A DNA stretch of 64,000 nt, from assembly GCF_030373545.1 (NCBI RefSeq), contig NZ_JAUDCO010000009.1, positions 23,818 through 87,817 of the forward strand, in the 5' to 3' direction. Under the pieces are notes generated by a model. The model was not told the origin of the DNA. It searched no databases and saw nothing but the letters and a program-made list of their open reading frames with translations. Shown piece after piece: positions 15,728 through 24,298 of the stretch; within the stretch, counting starts at the first letter, position 1, and every line of letters starts with the position of its first letter. A program made the position numbers and the translations under genes. This stretch comes from Collinsella tanakaei (GTDB lineage Bacteria > Actinomycetota > Coriobacteriia > Coriobacteriales > Coriobacteriaceae).

Positions 15728-16945
15728 GTGAACGAACGCTTCGCACGCGCCGCAACAGAATATAGGACCATCGCAGCACTGGCCGTCTGCGGCATCCCTA
15801 TCGGTATCGCCGTGGGCGCCATCTGCGCGCTGTTCGGCCGTGTGCTGCTCGCCATCACCGATTTCCGCGACGCGCACCCGTGGCAGCTCATCCCGTTGCT
15901 GGCGATCGCGGGTGTCGTTATCGCGTGGGCGTACCGGCGGTTCGGTAAGAACACCGGACGCGGCATGGGACTCGTGTTCGACGTCGGTCATGGTGCGGAA
16001 CCCGAAATCCCGCTGCGCCTTGTCCCCCTCATTATGGGCGGCACTTGGCTCACCCATCTGTTCGGCGGCAGTGCGGGTCGCGAGGGGGTGGCGGTGCAGA
16101 TCGGCGCGACGCTGTCGCATTGGGTTGGCTGCAAGCTGCCCATCCGCAACGCGGGCAACGCGTTTTTGGTCTGCGGCATGGCGGCAGGGTTTGCCGGGCT
16201 GTTCCGCACGCCGCTTGCCGCCTGCGTTTTCGCACTCGAGGTGCTTGTCGCCGGGCGGCTCGAGTATCGCGCGCTCGCCTGCTCGCTCACCGCATCGTTT
16301 GCCGCGAGCATGACCTCGGGCGCCCTCGGCTTGGAGAAGTTCGAGGTTCCGATCGCCGAAACGCTTGCCATCACTCCCACCTCGTTGGTGCAGCTCGCCA
16401 TTGCCGGCGCTGCCTTCGGCCTGGTGGGCGGCGCGTTCGCCTGGTGCCTTGCCACCGCCAAGCGCCAAGCGGCCCGCATTGAGAACCCACTTGTACGCAT
16501 CGCTATCATCGGTGCCGTGCTCTCGGTTGTCCTGCTCGCCCTGTGGCAGGGGCGCTATGCGGGCTTGGGAACCAACCTCATCTCGGCGGCGCTTGCAGGC
16601 GACGGCGGCGCCGGCGTCTTTACCTGGGACTGGACCTGCAAGTTCGCTCTTACCGTCGTGACGCTCGCCGCCGGATTCCAAGGCGGCGAGGTGACGCCGC
16701 TGTTCTCCATCGGCGCGAGCCTGGGCGTCGTGCTTGCCGGGATACTCGGCCTGCCGGTCGAGCTCGTCGCCGCGCTGGGCTACGCCGCGGTCTTCGGCGG
16801 CGCCACCAACACGCTGCTCGCCCCCATCCTCATCGGCGGCGAGGTGTTCGGCTTCGCAAATCTGCCTGCGTTTTTCGTCGTGTGCGCCGCGGGCTATCTC
16901 GTCAACGGGAATCGGTCCATCTACGCTGGACAGAAGCGCGCGTAG
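15728..16945 (+). CDS. CLC-family fluoride/proton antiporter
   Basis: A 405-residue polytopic membrane protein that should expel fluoride. It has the CLC fold signatures, including HLFGGSAGREGVAVQIG (the anion-gate GREG segment), FAGLFRTPLAACVFALEV and GFQGGEVTPLFSIGA. The short HLFGGSAGREG style without C-terminal CBS domains is that of the CLC-F subgroup. The fluoride riboswitch directly upstream strongly supports this over a chloride channel. GTG at 15728 has GGAGG 5 nt upstream. It stands alone on the plus strand. Confidence 0.93.
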   Translation: MNERFARAATEYRTIAALAVCGIPIGIAVGAICALFGRVLLAITDFRDAHPWQLIPLLAIAGVVIAWAYRRFGKNTGRGMGLVFDVGHGAEPEIPLRLVPLIMGGTWLTHLFGGSAGREGVAVQIGATLSHWVGCKLPIRNAGNAFLVCGMAAGFAGLFRTPLAACVFALEVLVAGRLEYRALACSLTASFAASMTSGALGLEKFEVPIAETLAITPTSLVQLAIAGAAFGLVGGAFAWCLATAKRQAARIENPLVRIAIIGAVLSVVLLALWQGRYAGLGTNLISAALAGDGGAGVFTWDWTCKFALTVVTLAAGFQGGEVTPLFSIGASLGVVLAGILGLPVELVAALGYAAVFGGATNTLLAPILIGGEVFGFANLPAFFVVCAAGYLVNGNRSIYAGQKRA

Positions 16946-17306
16946 CGGGAACGTGCAAACAACCGATAAGCGTACTCGCCCCTCAGACCAGCTAAAAGGA
17001 GCATGCGAACAGCACTGCGCGCCACATCCGACGTCCCGATGACCGCTGCCGAGGCGCTGGGTGGAATTAGTTCAGATATGAAGGTTTGGACGGCGCGCTG
17101 GGCGGAATAACGGGTCTGCAATCCTGAAATACAGAGCATAATCTGGCCAATCTAACCGGATCGCGGATGCATGCCCCAGCCTTTGAGTGCCAGGACAATA
17201 CTAGACGCTATTAGTTTGCCGTATGAAACCCTCATATCTGAACAAATTGTCCGCCTTGCCCCGTACATGCAACCACATCTGACGTGATTTCACGCGCCGC
17301 AACGAG
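16946..17306. other. gene-free region with a spaced inverted repeat
   Basis: About 360 bases between the fluoride exporter and the glnK terminator. GTTCAGATATGAAGGTTT (17070-17087) is repeated inverted, with one mismatch, at 17226-17243. No gene is seen between the arms. It may be the remnant of a small element. Confidence 0.5.
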
Positions 17307-17342
17307 AAAAGCCTCCGGGCCCAGAAGAAACCCGGAGGCTTT
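17307..17342 (-). terminator. terminator of amtB-glnK
   Basis: GCCTCCGGG/CCCGGAGGC stem (17311-17319, 17331-17339) with A and T runs on both sides, so it may act in both directions. A near-identical copy lies at 19318-19352. Confidence 0.88.
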
Positions 17343-17406
17343 ATGGTGTGAAATGTCATCTGGCCCGTTTCACACGCGAAGCGCTGGCGCACGCACCGCG
17401 ATCTGC

Positions 17407-17745
17407 CTACAGCGCTGCGCGCCCGCGCTCTCCTGTGCGAATGCGCACCACGCTGTCGACGGGGGCGATGAAGATCTTGCCGTCACCCACCTCTCCGGTG
17501 CGCGCGACGGCGCAGATGCAATCAATAAGCGGATCGACCTCGTCGTCATCCACCACGAGCATCACTTCGACCTTGGGTACCATCGCGAGCAGCACCTCGG
17601 AACCGCGCACGAACTCCTTCCATCCATGCTGGTGACCGCAGCCCTGCACCTCGAAGATCGTCATGCCGGACACACCGGCTTCCGTAAGCGCGTCCTTCAG
17701 GGGCTCGAGCACCTCCGGCCGCACGATAGCCGTAACCTGTTTCAT
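17407..17745 (-). CDS. glnK: PII nitrogen signalling protein GlnK
   Basis: A 112-residue trimeric PII protein, the same length as E. coli GlnK and alignable without gaps. It senses 2-oxoglutarate and ATP/ADP and blocks AmtB. The T-loop keeps GCGHQHG but has Val at both positions 46 and 51, where E. coli has tyrosines, so Tyr51 modification is impossible. The B-loop TGEVGDGKIF and the C-terminal RIRTGERGRAAL are intact. ATG at 17745 follows GAGAGGGA. It lies 47 nt after amtB on the same strand, the classic amtB-glnK pair. Confidence 0.95.
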   Translation of the reverse strand: MKQVTAIVRPEVLEPLKDALTEAGVSGMTIFEVQGCGHQHGWKEFVRGSEVLLAMVPKVEVMLVVDDDEVDPLIDCICAVARTGEVGDGKIFIAPVDSVVRIRTGERGRAAL

Positions 17746-17792
17746 GGAAATCCCTCTCACTCGATCAGCTTTCCGCTGCCTCTTGCAGACCA

Positions 17793-19067
17793 TTAGATGT
17801 CTAGGCCGGTATAGGCGGGGTACGCGCTTTCACCATGGGCGGCAACGTCCAAACCGAGCGCCTCCTCGGAATCCGTAACGCGCAACCTGCCGCCGAAAAC
17901 CGCCCGCACCGCAACGATGAGCAGGGTATCGACAACAAGGACCAACACCACAGTCACCACGATGCCGAGCAGCTGGCTTACCAGAAGCGACGCGTCGCCC
18001 GCGTAGATGAGCCCGCCGTATTCCGTCCATGAGAGCTCGGGTACGCAGAAGATGCCCGTGAGGATGCCTCCCAGAATGCCACCGATACCGTGGCAACCGA
18101 AGGCATCGAGCGCGTCATCATACCCGAAACGGGTCTTCAGGTGCGAGATCGCCAGATAGCAGACGGGCGAGACGATCAGCCCCATGACGACGGCAGCCCA
18201 CGGCTCGACGAAGCCCGCCGACGGCGTCACCACAACAAGTCCCGCCACAAGACCGGTGCATGCTCCCACGAGGGTCGGCTTGCCCGTAGCGATGCGCTCC
18301 ACGACCATCCAGGACGCAAGCCCCGCCGCGCTCGATACGACGGTGTTCAGAATCGCGAGGGCGGCGATACCGTCCGCGGCGAACGCCGAGCCGCCGTTGA
18401 AGCCGAACCAACCGAGCCACAGCAGTCCCGCACCGAGTGCGACGAACGGAACGTTATGCGGACGATAGGCCTTGATCCCGAACCCCTTGCGCGCACCAAG
18501 TGCGATGCACAAGACGAGGCCGGTGAGTCCCGAGCTGATGTGCACCACATCGCCACCAGCAAAATCGAGCGCGCCGATGATACCGCCGATGAGCGATCCG
18601 TCGCCGCCCCATACCATATGCGCGAGCGGCGCGTAGACCACGAGCGACCAGGCGGCGATAAAGGCGGCCAAGGCGCCGAAACGCATGCGCCCCGCGACGG
18701 ATCCCGTCACGATCGCGCAGGTGATGAGGGCAAAGGCCATCTGGAAGACGATATCCACCACAGCAGGGTACGTCACCTCATCGGTCGATGACGCCTCTGC
18801 GAGCATGTTCGTCACGGTACCCGACAATCCGAGCTGATCGAGCCCGCCGATCACGGGATTGGAACCGTCGCCGCCATAGGCAATCGACCATCCCGCGATC
18901 ACCCATGTAAGGCCGACGATACCGATCACAGCGAAGCTCATGAGCATGGTGTTGACCACGTTCTTGCGCCGCGACAGACCGCCGTAGAAAAACGCAAGAC
19001 CCGGCGTCATAAACAGGACGAGCATGGCGCTCACCATCATGAACGCGGTCGAACCGGAATCCAACAT
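17793..19067 (-). CDS. amtB: ammonium transporter AmtB
   Basis: A 424-residue membrane ammonium channel with 11 helices expected. Hallmarks are FFYGGLSRRKNVVNTM, DFAGGDVVHISSGLTGLV with the first pore histidine, WLGWFGFNGGSA, and DAFGCHGIGGILGGILTG with the second pore histidine. ATG at 19067 follows GGAGG and 8 nt. With glnK downstream it forms a two-gene operon bounded by terminators at 17307 and 19318. The upstream region shares two 10-mers with that of glnA. Confidence 0.97.
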   Translation of the reverse strand: MLDSGSTAFMMVSAMLVLFMTPGLAFFYGGLSRRKNVVNTMLMSFAVIGIVGLTWVIAGWSIAYGGDGSNPVIGGLDQLGLSGTVTNMLAEASSTDEVTYPAVVDIVFQMAFALITCAIVTGSVAGRMRFGALAAFIAAWSLVVYAPLAHMVWGGDGSLIGGIIGALDFAGGDVVHISSGLTGLVLCIALGARKGFGIKAYRPHNVPFVALGAGLLWLGWFGFNGGSAFAADGIAALAILNTVVSSAAGLASWMVVERIATGKPTLVGACTGLVAGLVVVTPSAGFVEPWAAVVMGLIVSPVCYLAISHLKTRFGYDDALDAFGCHGIGGILGGILTGIFCVPELSWTEYGGLIYAGDASLLVSQLLGIVVTVVLVLVVDTLLIVAVRAVFGGRLRVTDSEEALGLDVAAHGESAYPAYTGLDI

Positions 19068-19187
19068 ATATATCGCCTCCTAAAGCACTTGCGTATCGAA
19101 ATGCCTGTTCCGTCTGCGGCGCCAACGACGGAGCAGGACATGGCAATGGTAGGAAACGACGGGTGAACAAGAGGGCGGACGGATGTC

Positions 19188-19226
19188 GTTTTACGCGGTT
19201 GGAACCGGTCTGTAATATCGAAACGA
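19188..19226. promoter_or_regulatory. candidate nitrogen-regulator sites upstream of amtB
   Basis: GTTTTACGCG (19188-19197) and ATCGAAACGA (19217-19226) match the glnA upstream elements. GTAAT, GAAAC and GTAAT around 19212-19238 resemble GlnR half sites (GTnAC, GAAAC), with GAAAC and the second GTAAT separated by six bases. Function is inferred from sharing. Confidence 0.4.
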
Positions 19227-19317
19227 CCTCGTAATCGAGCTGAAAGCATTCGGTTGCACGCGGGAAACGCACTTTCAACGTCGAAATCGCGTGAAATCGG
19301 GTGGACGTACCGCCATG

Positions 19318-19352
19318 AAAAAAGCCTCCGGGCCCAGAAGGGACCCGGAGGC
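19318..19352 (-). terminator. terminator behind aspS
   Basis: GCCTCCGGG/CCCGGAGGC stem (19324-19332, 19344-19352) with six T on the minus strand. It would end transcripts that cross the hairpin region after aspS. Confidence 0.85.
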
Positions 19353-19362
19353 TTCACGGTGC

Positions 19363-19393
19363 GACAAGTTTGCACCTGGCACCATCTTGTCGA
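19363..19393. repeat. half copy of the 15141 palindrome family
   Basis: GACAAGTTTGCACCTGGCAC continues into CATCTTGTCGAC. It matches one arm of the 72-bp palindrome with four differences over 29 bases, and its GACAAG/CTTGTC ends are themselves inverted. Confidence 0.7.
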
Positions 19394-19400
19394 CAACGGC

Positions 19401-19612
19401 AACGGCCGGCTGAGGTGCCGCAAATTGCCGTGAAAGCCGAGGGCGCACGCCTGACGTGCGGCGCCCGAAGGCTTGAACGGCAAGGTGCGGTGCCTCAGTC
19501 CGGCCGTTTACGGCTTTCCCAGGTGCCCGAGATTCGCCCGAAAGAGGAGGGAGCACGCCTTAAGGGCGGCGACCGACGATTGAGGACGAAGATCGGGTGC
19601 CTGGGAAAGCCG
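19401..19612. repeat. two tandem long imperfect hairpins, possible structured RNA
   Basis: Hairpin 1 spans 19401-19508 (arms AACGGCCGG-CTGAGG and CCTCAG-T-CCGGCCGTT, then further complementarity to the apex). Hairpin 2 spans 19511-19612 with a 13-bp perfect base (CGGCTTTCCCAGG). The two units resemble each other inside (AGGTGCC, GAAAG, GAGGG-GCACGCCT, GCGGCG-CCGA). Located between the aspS stop and its terminator, so it is probably part of the aspS 3' untranslated RNA or an RNA of its own. Confidence 0.65.
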
Positions 19613-19629
19613 ATCAGGTCGAAGAAAGC

Positions 19630-21426
19630 CTACATCAGACGCAGGCCGACTTCCTTCAGCTGGGCCATCGAGACCTCGCTCGGCGCGGCGGACATGAGAT
19701 CGGAGCCGCTCGAGGTCTTGGGGAACGCCATGACGTCGCGGATGGAATCCGAACCTGCGAGCAGCATGCACACGCGGTCCAAACCGAGCGCGAAGCCGCC
19801 CATGGGAGGCGCACCGAACTCGAGGGCGTCCATGAGGAAGCCGAACTGCTCGCGGGCACGCTCCTCGGAAAAGCCCATGAACTCGAGCATCTTGAGCTGC
19901 AGCTCGGAATTGTGGATGCGCATGCCGCCACCGCCGGCCTCGAATCCGTCCATGACGAAGTCGTAGGTGCAGCTGCCCATGGCGAGCGGATCGGTCTCGA
20001 GCAGGTCGAGCTGATCGACATGCGGCAGGGTGAACGGCTGGTGCTCGGCCTCGTAGCGCTTGGCCTCGTCGTCCCAGTGGAACAGCGGGAAGTCGACGAC
20101 CCATAGGAAGTCGTGGCCCGTGCGCTCGATGCCCAGGGCGTCGGCCATGTGGGAGCGCATGCCGCCCAAGATTTCGTCGGAGGCCAGACGCGGGCCGGCG
20201 GCGAACATCACGAGGTCGCCGGGCTCCACATCGCAGCGACGACGCAGCTCGTCCATCTCCTCGTCGGCAAAGAACTTGACGATGGGGCTGTTGATGGAGC
20301 CGTCCTCGCGGAAGGCAATCCACGCCAGGCCCTTGGCGCCGAAGGTCTCGGCGACCTTGGCGAGCTTGTCGATCTGCGCGCGCGGCCAAGCGCCCGCACC
20401 CTTGGCGTTGATGGCCTTGACGACCTGGCCCTCCATGTTGGCAGCGCCGGCGAACACCTTGAACTTGGAGTTCTTGAACACGTCGGTCAGGTCGACGAGC
20501 GTCATGCCGTAGCGCGTATCGGGCTTGTCGGAGCCGTAGGTATCCATGGCGTCCCAGTAGGACAGGCGGCGCAGCGGCGTGGGCATGTCCACGCCCACAC
20601 GGGCGAAGGCGTCGGCGAGCACGTCCTCGAGCGCGCCCATGACATCGTCCTGCTCGACGAAGCTCATCTCGATGTCCACCTGCGTGAACTCGGGCTGGCG
20701 GTCGGCGCGCAGGTCCTCGTCGCGGAAGCACTTGGCAACCTGGTAGTAGCGCTCCACGCCGCCCACCATGAGCAGCTGCTTCAGCAGCTGCGGGGACTGC
20801 GGCAGGGCGTAGAAGCTGCCGGGCTGCAGGCGGGAGGGAACGATGAAGTCGCGCGCGCCCTCCGGCGTGGACTTGAACAGCGACGGCGTCTCGACCTCCA
20901 TGAACGCGCGGTCGTGCAGCGCCGTGCGGATCGCGAACGTGAAGTCGGAGCGCAGCTTCATGTTGGCCATCATCTCGGGACGGCGCAGGTCGAGGTAGCG
21001 ATAGCGCAGACGGGTGTCCTCGGACGTCTCGATACCGTCCTCGATCTGGAACGGCGGGGTCTTGGAGCGGTTGAGCACCTCGACGCGGTCGGTCAAAACC
21101 TCGATCTCACCGGTCGGGAGCTTGGGGTTGATCGTGTCCTCATCGCGGGCGATAACCGTGCCGTGCACGAGGATCGGCCACTCGGGGCGCATGGTCTCGG
21201 CGATGTGGAAGGCCTCGCCGGCGGCGTGCTCCGGGTCGAACGTGCACTGCGTGATGCCCTCGCGGTCGCGCAGGTCGCAGAAGATCAGGCCGCCGTGGTC
21301 GCGACGACGGGAGACCCAACCGGTGAGCGTAACCTCCTCGCCGATGTTGACGGCGCGCAGCTCACCGCAGGTGCGGGTGTGCATGGAATGAATGTCGGCG
21401 GGGTTTTGCGTGTGGTCGTGTGCCAC
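19630..21426 (-). CDS. aspS: aspartyl-tRNA synthetase
   Basis: A 598-residue class II synthetase charging tRNA-Asp (or tRNA-Asp/Asn). The N-terminal OB fold (CGELRAVNIGEEVTLTGWVSRRRDHGGLIFCDLRDREG), motif 2 (KCFRDEDLRADRQPEFTQ), the bacterial GAD insertion and motif 3 (GGFALGLDRVCMLL) are present. I chose the GTG at 21426 because AAAGGAGG lies 7 nt upstream, giving VAHDHTQNPADIHSMHTR; the open frame continues upstream without a signal. An ATG 14 codons inside is the fallback. It is followed by tandem hairpins and a terminator. Confidence 0.97.
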   Translation of the reverse strand: MAHDHTQNPADIHSMHTRTCGELRAVNIGEEVTLTGWVSRRRDHGGLIFCDLRDREGITQCTFDPEHAAGEAFHIAETMRPEWPILVHGTVIARDEDTINPKLPTGEIEVLTDRVEVLNRSKTPPFQIEDGIETSEDTRLRYRYLDLRRPEMMANMKLRSDFTFAIRTALHDRAFMEVETPSLFKSTPEGARDFIVPSRLQPGSFYALPQSPQLLKQLLMVGGVERYYQVAKCFRDEDLRADRQPEFTQVDIEMSFVEQDDVMGALEDVLADAFARVGVDMPTPLRRLSYWDAMDTYGSDKPDTRYGMTLVDLTDVFKNSKFKVFAGAANMEGQVVKAINAKGAGAWPRAQIDKLAKVAETFGAKGLAWIAFREDGSINSPIVKFFADEEMDELRRRCDVEPGDLVMFAAGPRLASDEILGGMRSHMADALGIERTGHDFLWVVDFPLFHWDDEAKRYEAEHQPFTLPHVDQLDLLETDPLAMGSCTYDFVMDGFEAGGGGMRIHNSELQLKMLEFMGFSEERAREQFGFLMDALEFGAPPMGGFALGLDRVCMLLAGSDSIRDVMAFPKTSSGSDLMSAAPSEVSMAQLKEVGLRLM

Positions 21427-22035
21427 GGAAATCCTCCTTTTTGATCTGTGTCGCCCCGTGCCGGTACGGGCGACGTCGTACAGATTCCCGAGCGTGCGTA
21501 GACAGCGCATCTCGGGTTTTGCCGCAATACCCCTATAGGGAGCGCGGCTGCATTAGCATACCGGAAATGCCGTGCGGCGCCACGAAAAAGCACGGGTTCT
21601 TGCGACTCTTAACAAAGGGGAAGCATTGGCCCGCGCCGGCAGCGACACGCGGCGCAGGCGGGTCTCTCCTTCCCCCGAGCCTGCATACAGGTATGCGCAG
21701 ACGAAGACCCGCATTATTTCTGGCAACAAAACCATAGATAATCAAGAATGAATCACCCCGCGTGCGGACGCGGGCGCGGGCGCGGGTGCTCCAAACCGTG
21801 CACATACGCAAGCTCTGACCTGCAAGTTTCGCCGTGCATCCCGTCAAAAGAACACCTCGGACGACGCTCCCGGCAAAACGAACATCTATCAAAAACTGAA
21901 TCATATCCGCCCATTATCGTATTGGAATGTATATTTCTATCCTGTTGCATGCATATTTACGCTTGCACATGCACATCAGCAAGTATTAGGATGTGCCACA
22001 TTCGCAACGAAGCACCCTGTGGAAGGAGCTCTTTT
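21427..22035. other. gene-free region between divergent aspS and an ABC operon
   Basis: About 600 bases with no supported gene. The right part (21880-22010) is AT-rich for this genome and should hold the rightward promoter of the binding-protein gene. The left part contains a branched inverted repeat: GCGGGTCT (21658) pairs with AGACCCGC (21705-21712), and CTGCATAC pairs with GTATGCGCAG inside it. Confidence 0.45.
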
Positions 22036-22881
22036 ATGAATATCACCCGTAGGCAGTTCGTCCCCCTGGCGGCCGGTGCCGCCGCTGCCATGTTCGGCCT
22101 TGCTGGTTGCGGCAGCGAGCCCGCGACCACGGGCAGCGCCCCCGCCGATAACGCCGGCTCCGCCGAGGCCACGTCCGACGGCGAGCTCACCCTGCTGACC
22201 GCCGGCACGCTCACGTTTGCCACCTCGCCCGACTACCCGCCGTTCGAGAACCTCGTCGACGGTGAGTACGTCGGCCTCGACATGGATCTTGGCCGCGCGA
22301 TCGCCGACTACCTCGGCCTCGAGTGCGAGTACACCAACATCGACTTCGACGGCATCGTCCCGGCGATCGTCGCGGGCGGCCAGGCCGACGCCGGCCTGTC
22401 GGGCATCTCCATCACCCCGGAGCGCGAGGACCAGGTCGATTTCTCCGAGCCCTACTATATCGACAACCAGGCCGTCGCCGTCATGAGCGACAACACCGCC
22501 ATCACCGAGGACAACGCCACCGAGGCCTTGAACTCCGAGAACGTGACCATCGCCGTCCAGAGCGGCTCCACCGGCGCCGACCACGCCGCCGAGTTCTTCC
22601 CCAACGCCGAGCAGCTGCCGTTCCCTAACTTCACCGACGCCTTCGCCGCCGTCCAGGCCGGCCAGGCCGACGCGGTGTGCGGCAACAGCGCCGTCGTCGA
22701 GCAGATGCTCGCCGGCGCCTACTCGGACGAGCATGTCGTCTACTCCTCCGCCACCGGCGAGGAGTACGCCATCGCGGTCTCCAAGGACAACCCCGACCTG
22801 CTCGCCGCCATCAACGAGGCGATCGCGGCGCTCCAGGAGGACGGCACCATCGATGAGCTTATCGCTGCCAACATGGGCTAA
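22036..22881 (+). CDS. amino-acid ABC transporter substrate-binding lipoprotein
   Basis: A 281-residue exported lipoprotein. Tat-type NITRRQFVPLAAG leads to the lipobox GLAGC. The mature part is a family 3 solute-binding protein (GTLTFATSPDYPPFENLVDGEY, GLDMDLGRAIAD, FDGIVPAIVAGGQADAGLSGISITPER, VDFSEPYY). This family binds polar or basic amino acids; the ligand is not predictable here. ATG at 22036 has GGAAGGAG upstream. First of a three-gene plus-strand operon; a hairpin follows its stop codon. Confidence 0.93.
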   Translation: MNITRRQFVPLAAGAAAAMFGLAGCGSEPATTGSAPADNAGSAEATSDGELTLLTAGTLTFATSPDYPPFENLVDGEYVGLDMDLGRAIADYLGLECEYTNIDFDGIVPAIVAGGQADAGLSGISITPEREDQVDFSEPYYIDNQAVAVMSDNTAITEDNATEALNSENVTIAVQSGSTGADHAAEFFPNAEQLPFPNFTDAFAAVQAGQADAVCGNSAVVEQMLAGAYSDEHVVYSSATGEEYAIAVSKDNPDLLAAINEAIAALQEDGTIDELIAANMG

Positions 22882-22921
22882 GCATCTCGCCGAACCCGTC
22901 TCATAACCGACTGTATGTATT

Positions 22922-22952
22922 CGCGACCCCTCCGCTCGCTGGAGGGGCCGCG
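22922..22952 (+). terminator. intercistronic hairpin after the binding-protein gene
   Basis: CGCGACCCCTCC pairs with GGAGGGG(C)CGCG around a GCTCGCT loop, without a U tract. In binding-protein operons such hairpins stabilise the upstream message and lower downstream expression. Confidence 0.6.
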
Positions 22953-22981
22953 ATTCCCGTTTGAAAAGCGAGGCAAAAACC

Positions 22982-24298
22982 GTGGACACTCCGCGACTAT
23001 CCCTCCATCGTCTGATGAGCGCGCTTACGGCGTGCCTGCTCGTCTGCATCTGCGCGCTGGCCATCGCCACGCCCGCATCCGCTATGGAGGCGGTGCGCTG
23101 CACCGGCCGTCCCAACTCCGAGGACGACCCCACCGTCATCATGGGCGCCACGCAGTCGCGTATCACCTTCGAGGCGTCCATCGCCGAGGGCGAGGGCGTG
23201 ACGCAGCTCACCCTGCACATCCCCGACGGAACCGAGTTCAACACCGAGGATCTGGCGGTCACGCTGCTCACCGGCGACGACCTCATGACGCGCAACGAGG
23301 TCGCCTACACCGAGACGGTCGACGGCCAGAACCTCACGCTCACCTTCGACGAGCCGATCGTGCAGGCTGGACACTTAAACGTCATCGTCTACGACGTGTA
23401 CTTCCCCACCGCCGGCGGCGACATGCAGGTCGAGGCCACCTACTCCACCGCGGACGGCACGAAGGACGCCGCCGTCGCCGACATCCCCGTCATTCCGGTC
23501 CAGGGCATCTCGACCACCGAGGCGATCTCGCAATGGCTTGAGGGGCAGGCGTGGGTCCAAGCGTGGAACTCCAACCGCTTCCTGCGCCTGTTCTTTGACC
23601 CCACGCTGCTCGTGACGAGCTTCCCGGTGGTTCTGTCGGGCTTCTTCATGTCCATCGCGATCGTCGCCGTGTCGTTCCCGCTCGCCATCCCCGTCGCGCT
23701 CGTCCTGGCGTTCATGCGCCTCTCCAAGTTCCCGGTGTGGCGCGGCATCGCCACGGTCTACGTGAACCTCGTGCGCGGAACGCCGCTGTTCCTGCAGATC
23801 TATGTCGCGTTTTTCGGTCTGCCTATGGCGGGCATCAACATTCCCAACTTCCCGCTCGGCGTCATCGTCATGATGCTCAACTCGAGCGCCTATATGTGCG
23901 AGATCTTCCGCGCAGGCATCCTCTCCATCAACAAAGGCCAGTCCGAAGCGGCCCGCTCGCTGGGCATGAACCGCCTGCAGACGATGCTCTACGTCGTCCT
24001 CCCACAGATGTTCCGCATCGTGATCCCCAACCTCACCAACGAGTTCATCACCCTGTACAAGGACACGTCGCTGCTCGCCGCGGTGGGCATCATGGAGCTC
24101 GTCATGTACGCGCGCACCATCGTGGCGTCCACCGGCTCCATCACCCCCTACATCGTGGCTGCCGTGTTCTACCTCGTGATCACCCTGCCGCTCTCCCGCG
24201 TCACCCGCTATCTGGAAGAGCGCACGCGCCGCGGCCACGCGCACAAGCGCAAGAGCGCCCCGGAACCCGAACCGACCAAGGAGGCGCAGCATGCCTGA
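22982..24298 (+). CDS. amino-acid ABC permease with an N-terminal secreted domain
   Basis: A 438-residue protein joining two parts. Residues 1-35 look like a signal peptide ([19 protein letters not shown]). Residues about 36-190 form a Thr/Asp-rich, beta-type domain that I do not recognise. From about 205 on it is a HisM/GlnP-type permease with the EAA loop [24 protein letters not shown] and [19 protein letters not shown] at 22982 follows GCGAGGC; a TTG seven codons upstream is an alternative. It overlaps the ATPase start by 8 nt. The extracytoplasmic domain may dock the binding lipoprotein or sense substrate; that is inference. Confidence 0.88.
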   Translation: MDTPRLSLHRLMSALTACLLVCICALAIATPASAMEAVRCTGRPNSEDDPTVIMGATQSRITFEASIAEGEGVTQLTLHIPDGTEFNTEDLAVTLLTGDDLMTRNEVAYTETVDGQNLTLTFDEPIVQAGHLNVIVYDVYFPTAGGDMQVEATYSTADGTKDAAVADIPVIPVQGISTTEAISQWLEGQAWVQAWNSNRFLRLFFDPTLLVTSFPVVLSGFFMSIAIVAVSFPLAIPVALVLAFMRLSKFPVWRGIATVYVNLVRGTPLFLQIYVAFFGLPMAGINIPNFPLGVIVMMLNSSAYMCEIFRAGILSINKGQSEAARSLGMNRLQTMLYVVLPQMFRIVIPNLTNEFITLYKDTSLLAAVGIMELVMYARTIVASTGSITPYIVAAVFYLVITLPLSRVTRYLEERTRRGHAHKRKSAPEPEPTKEAQHA

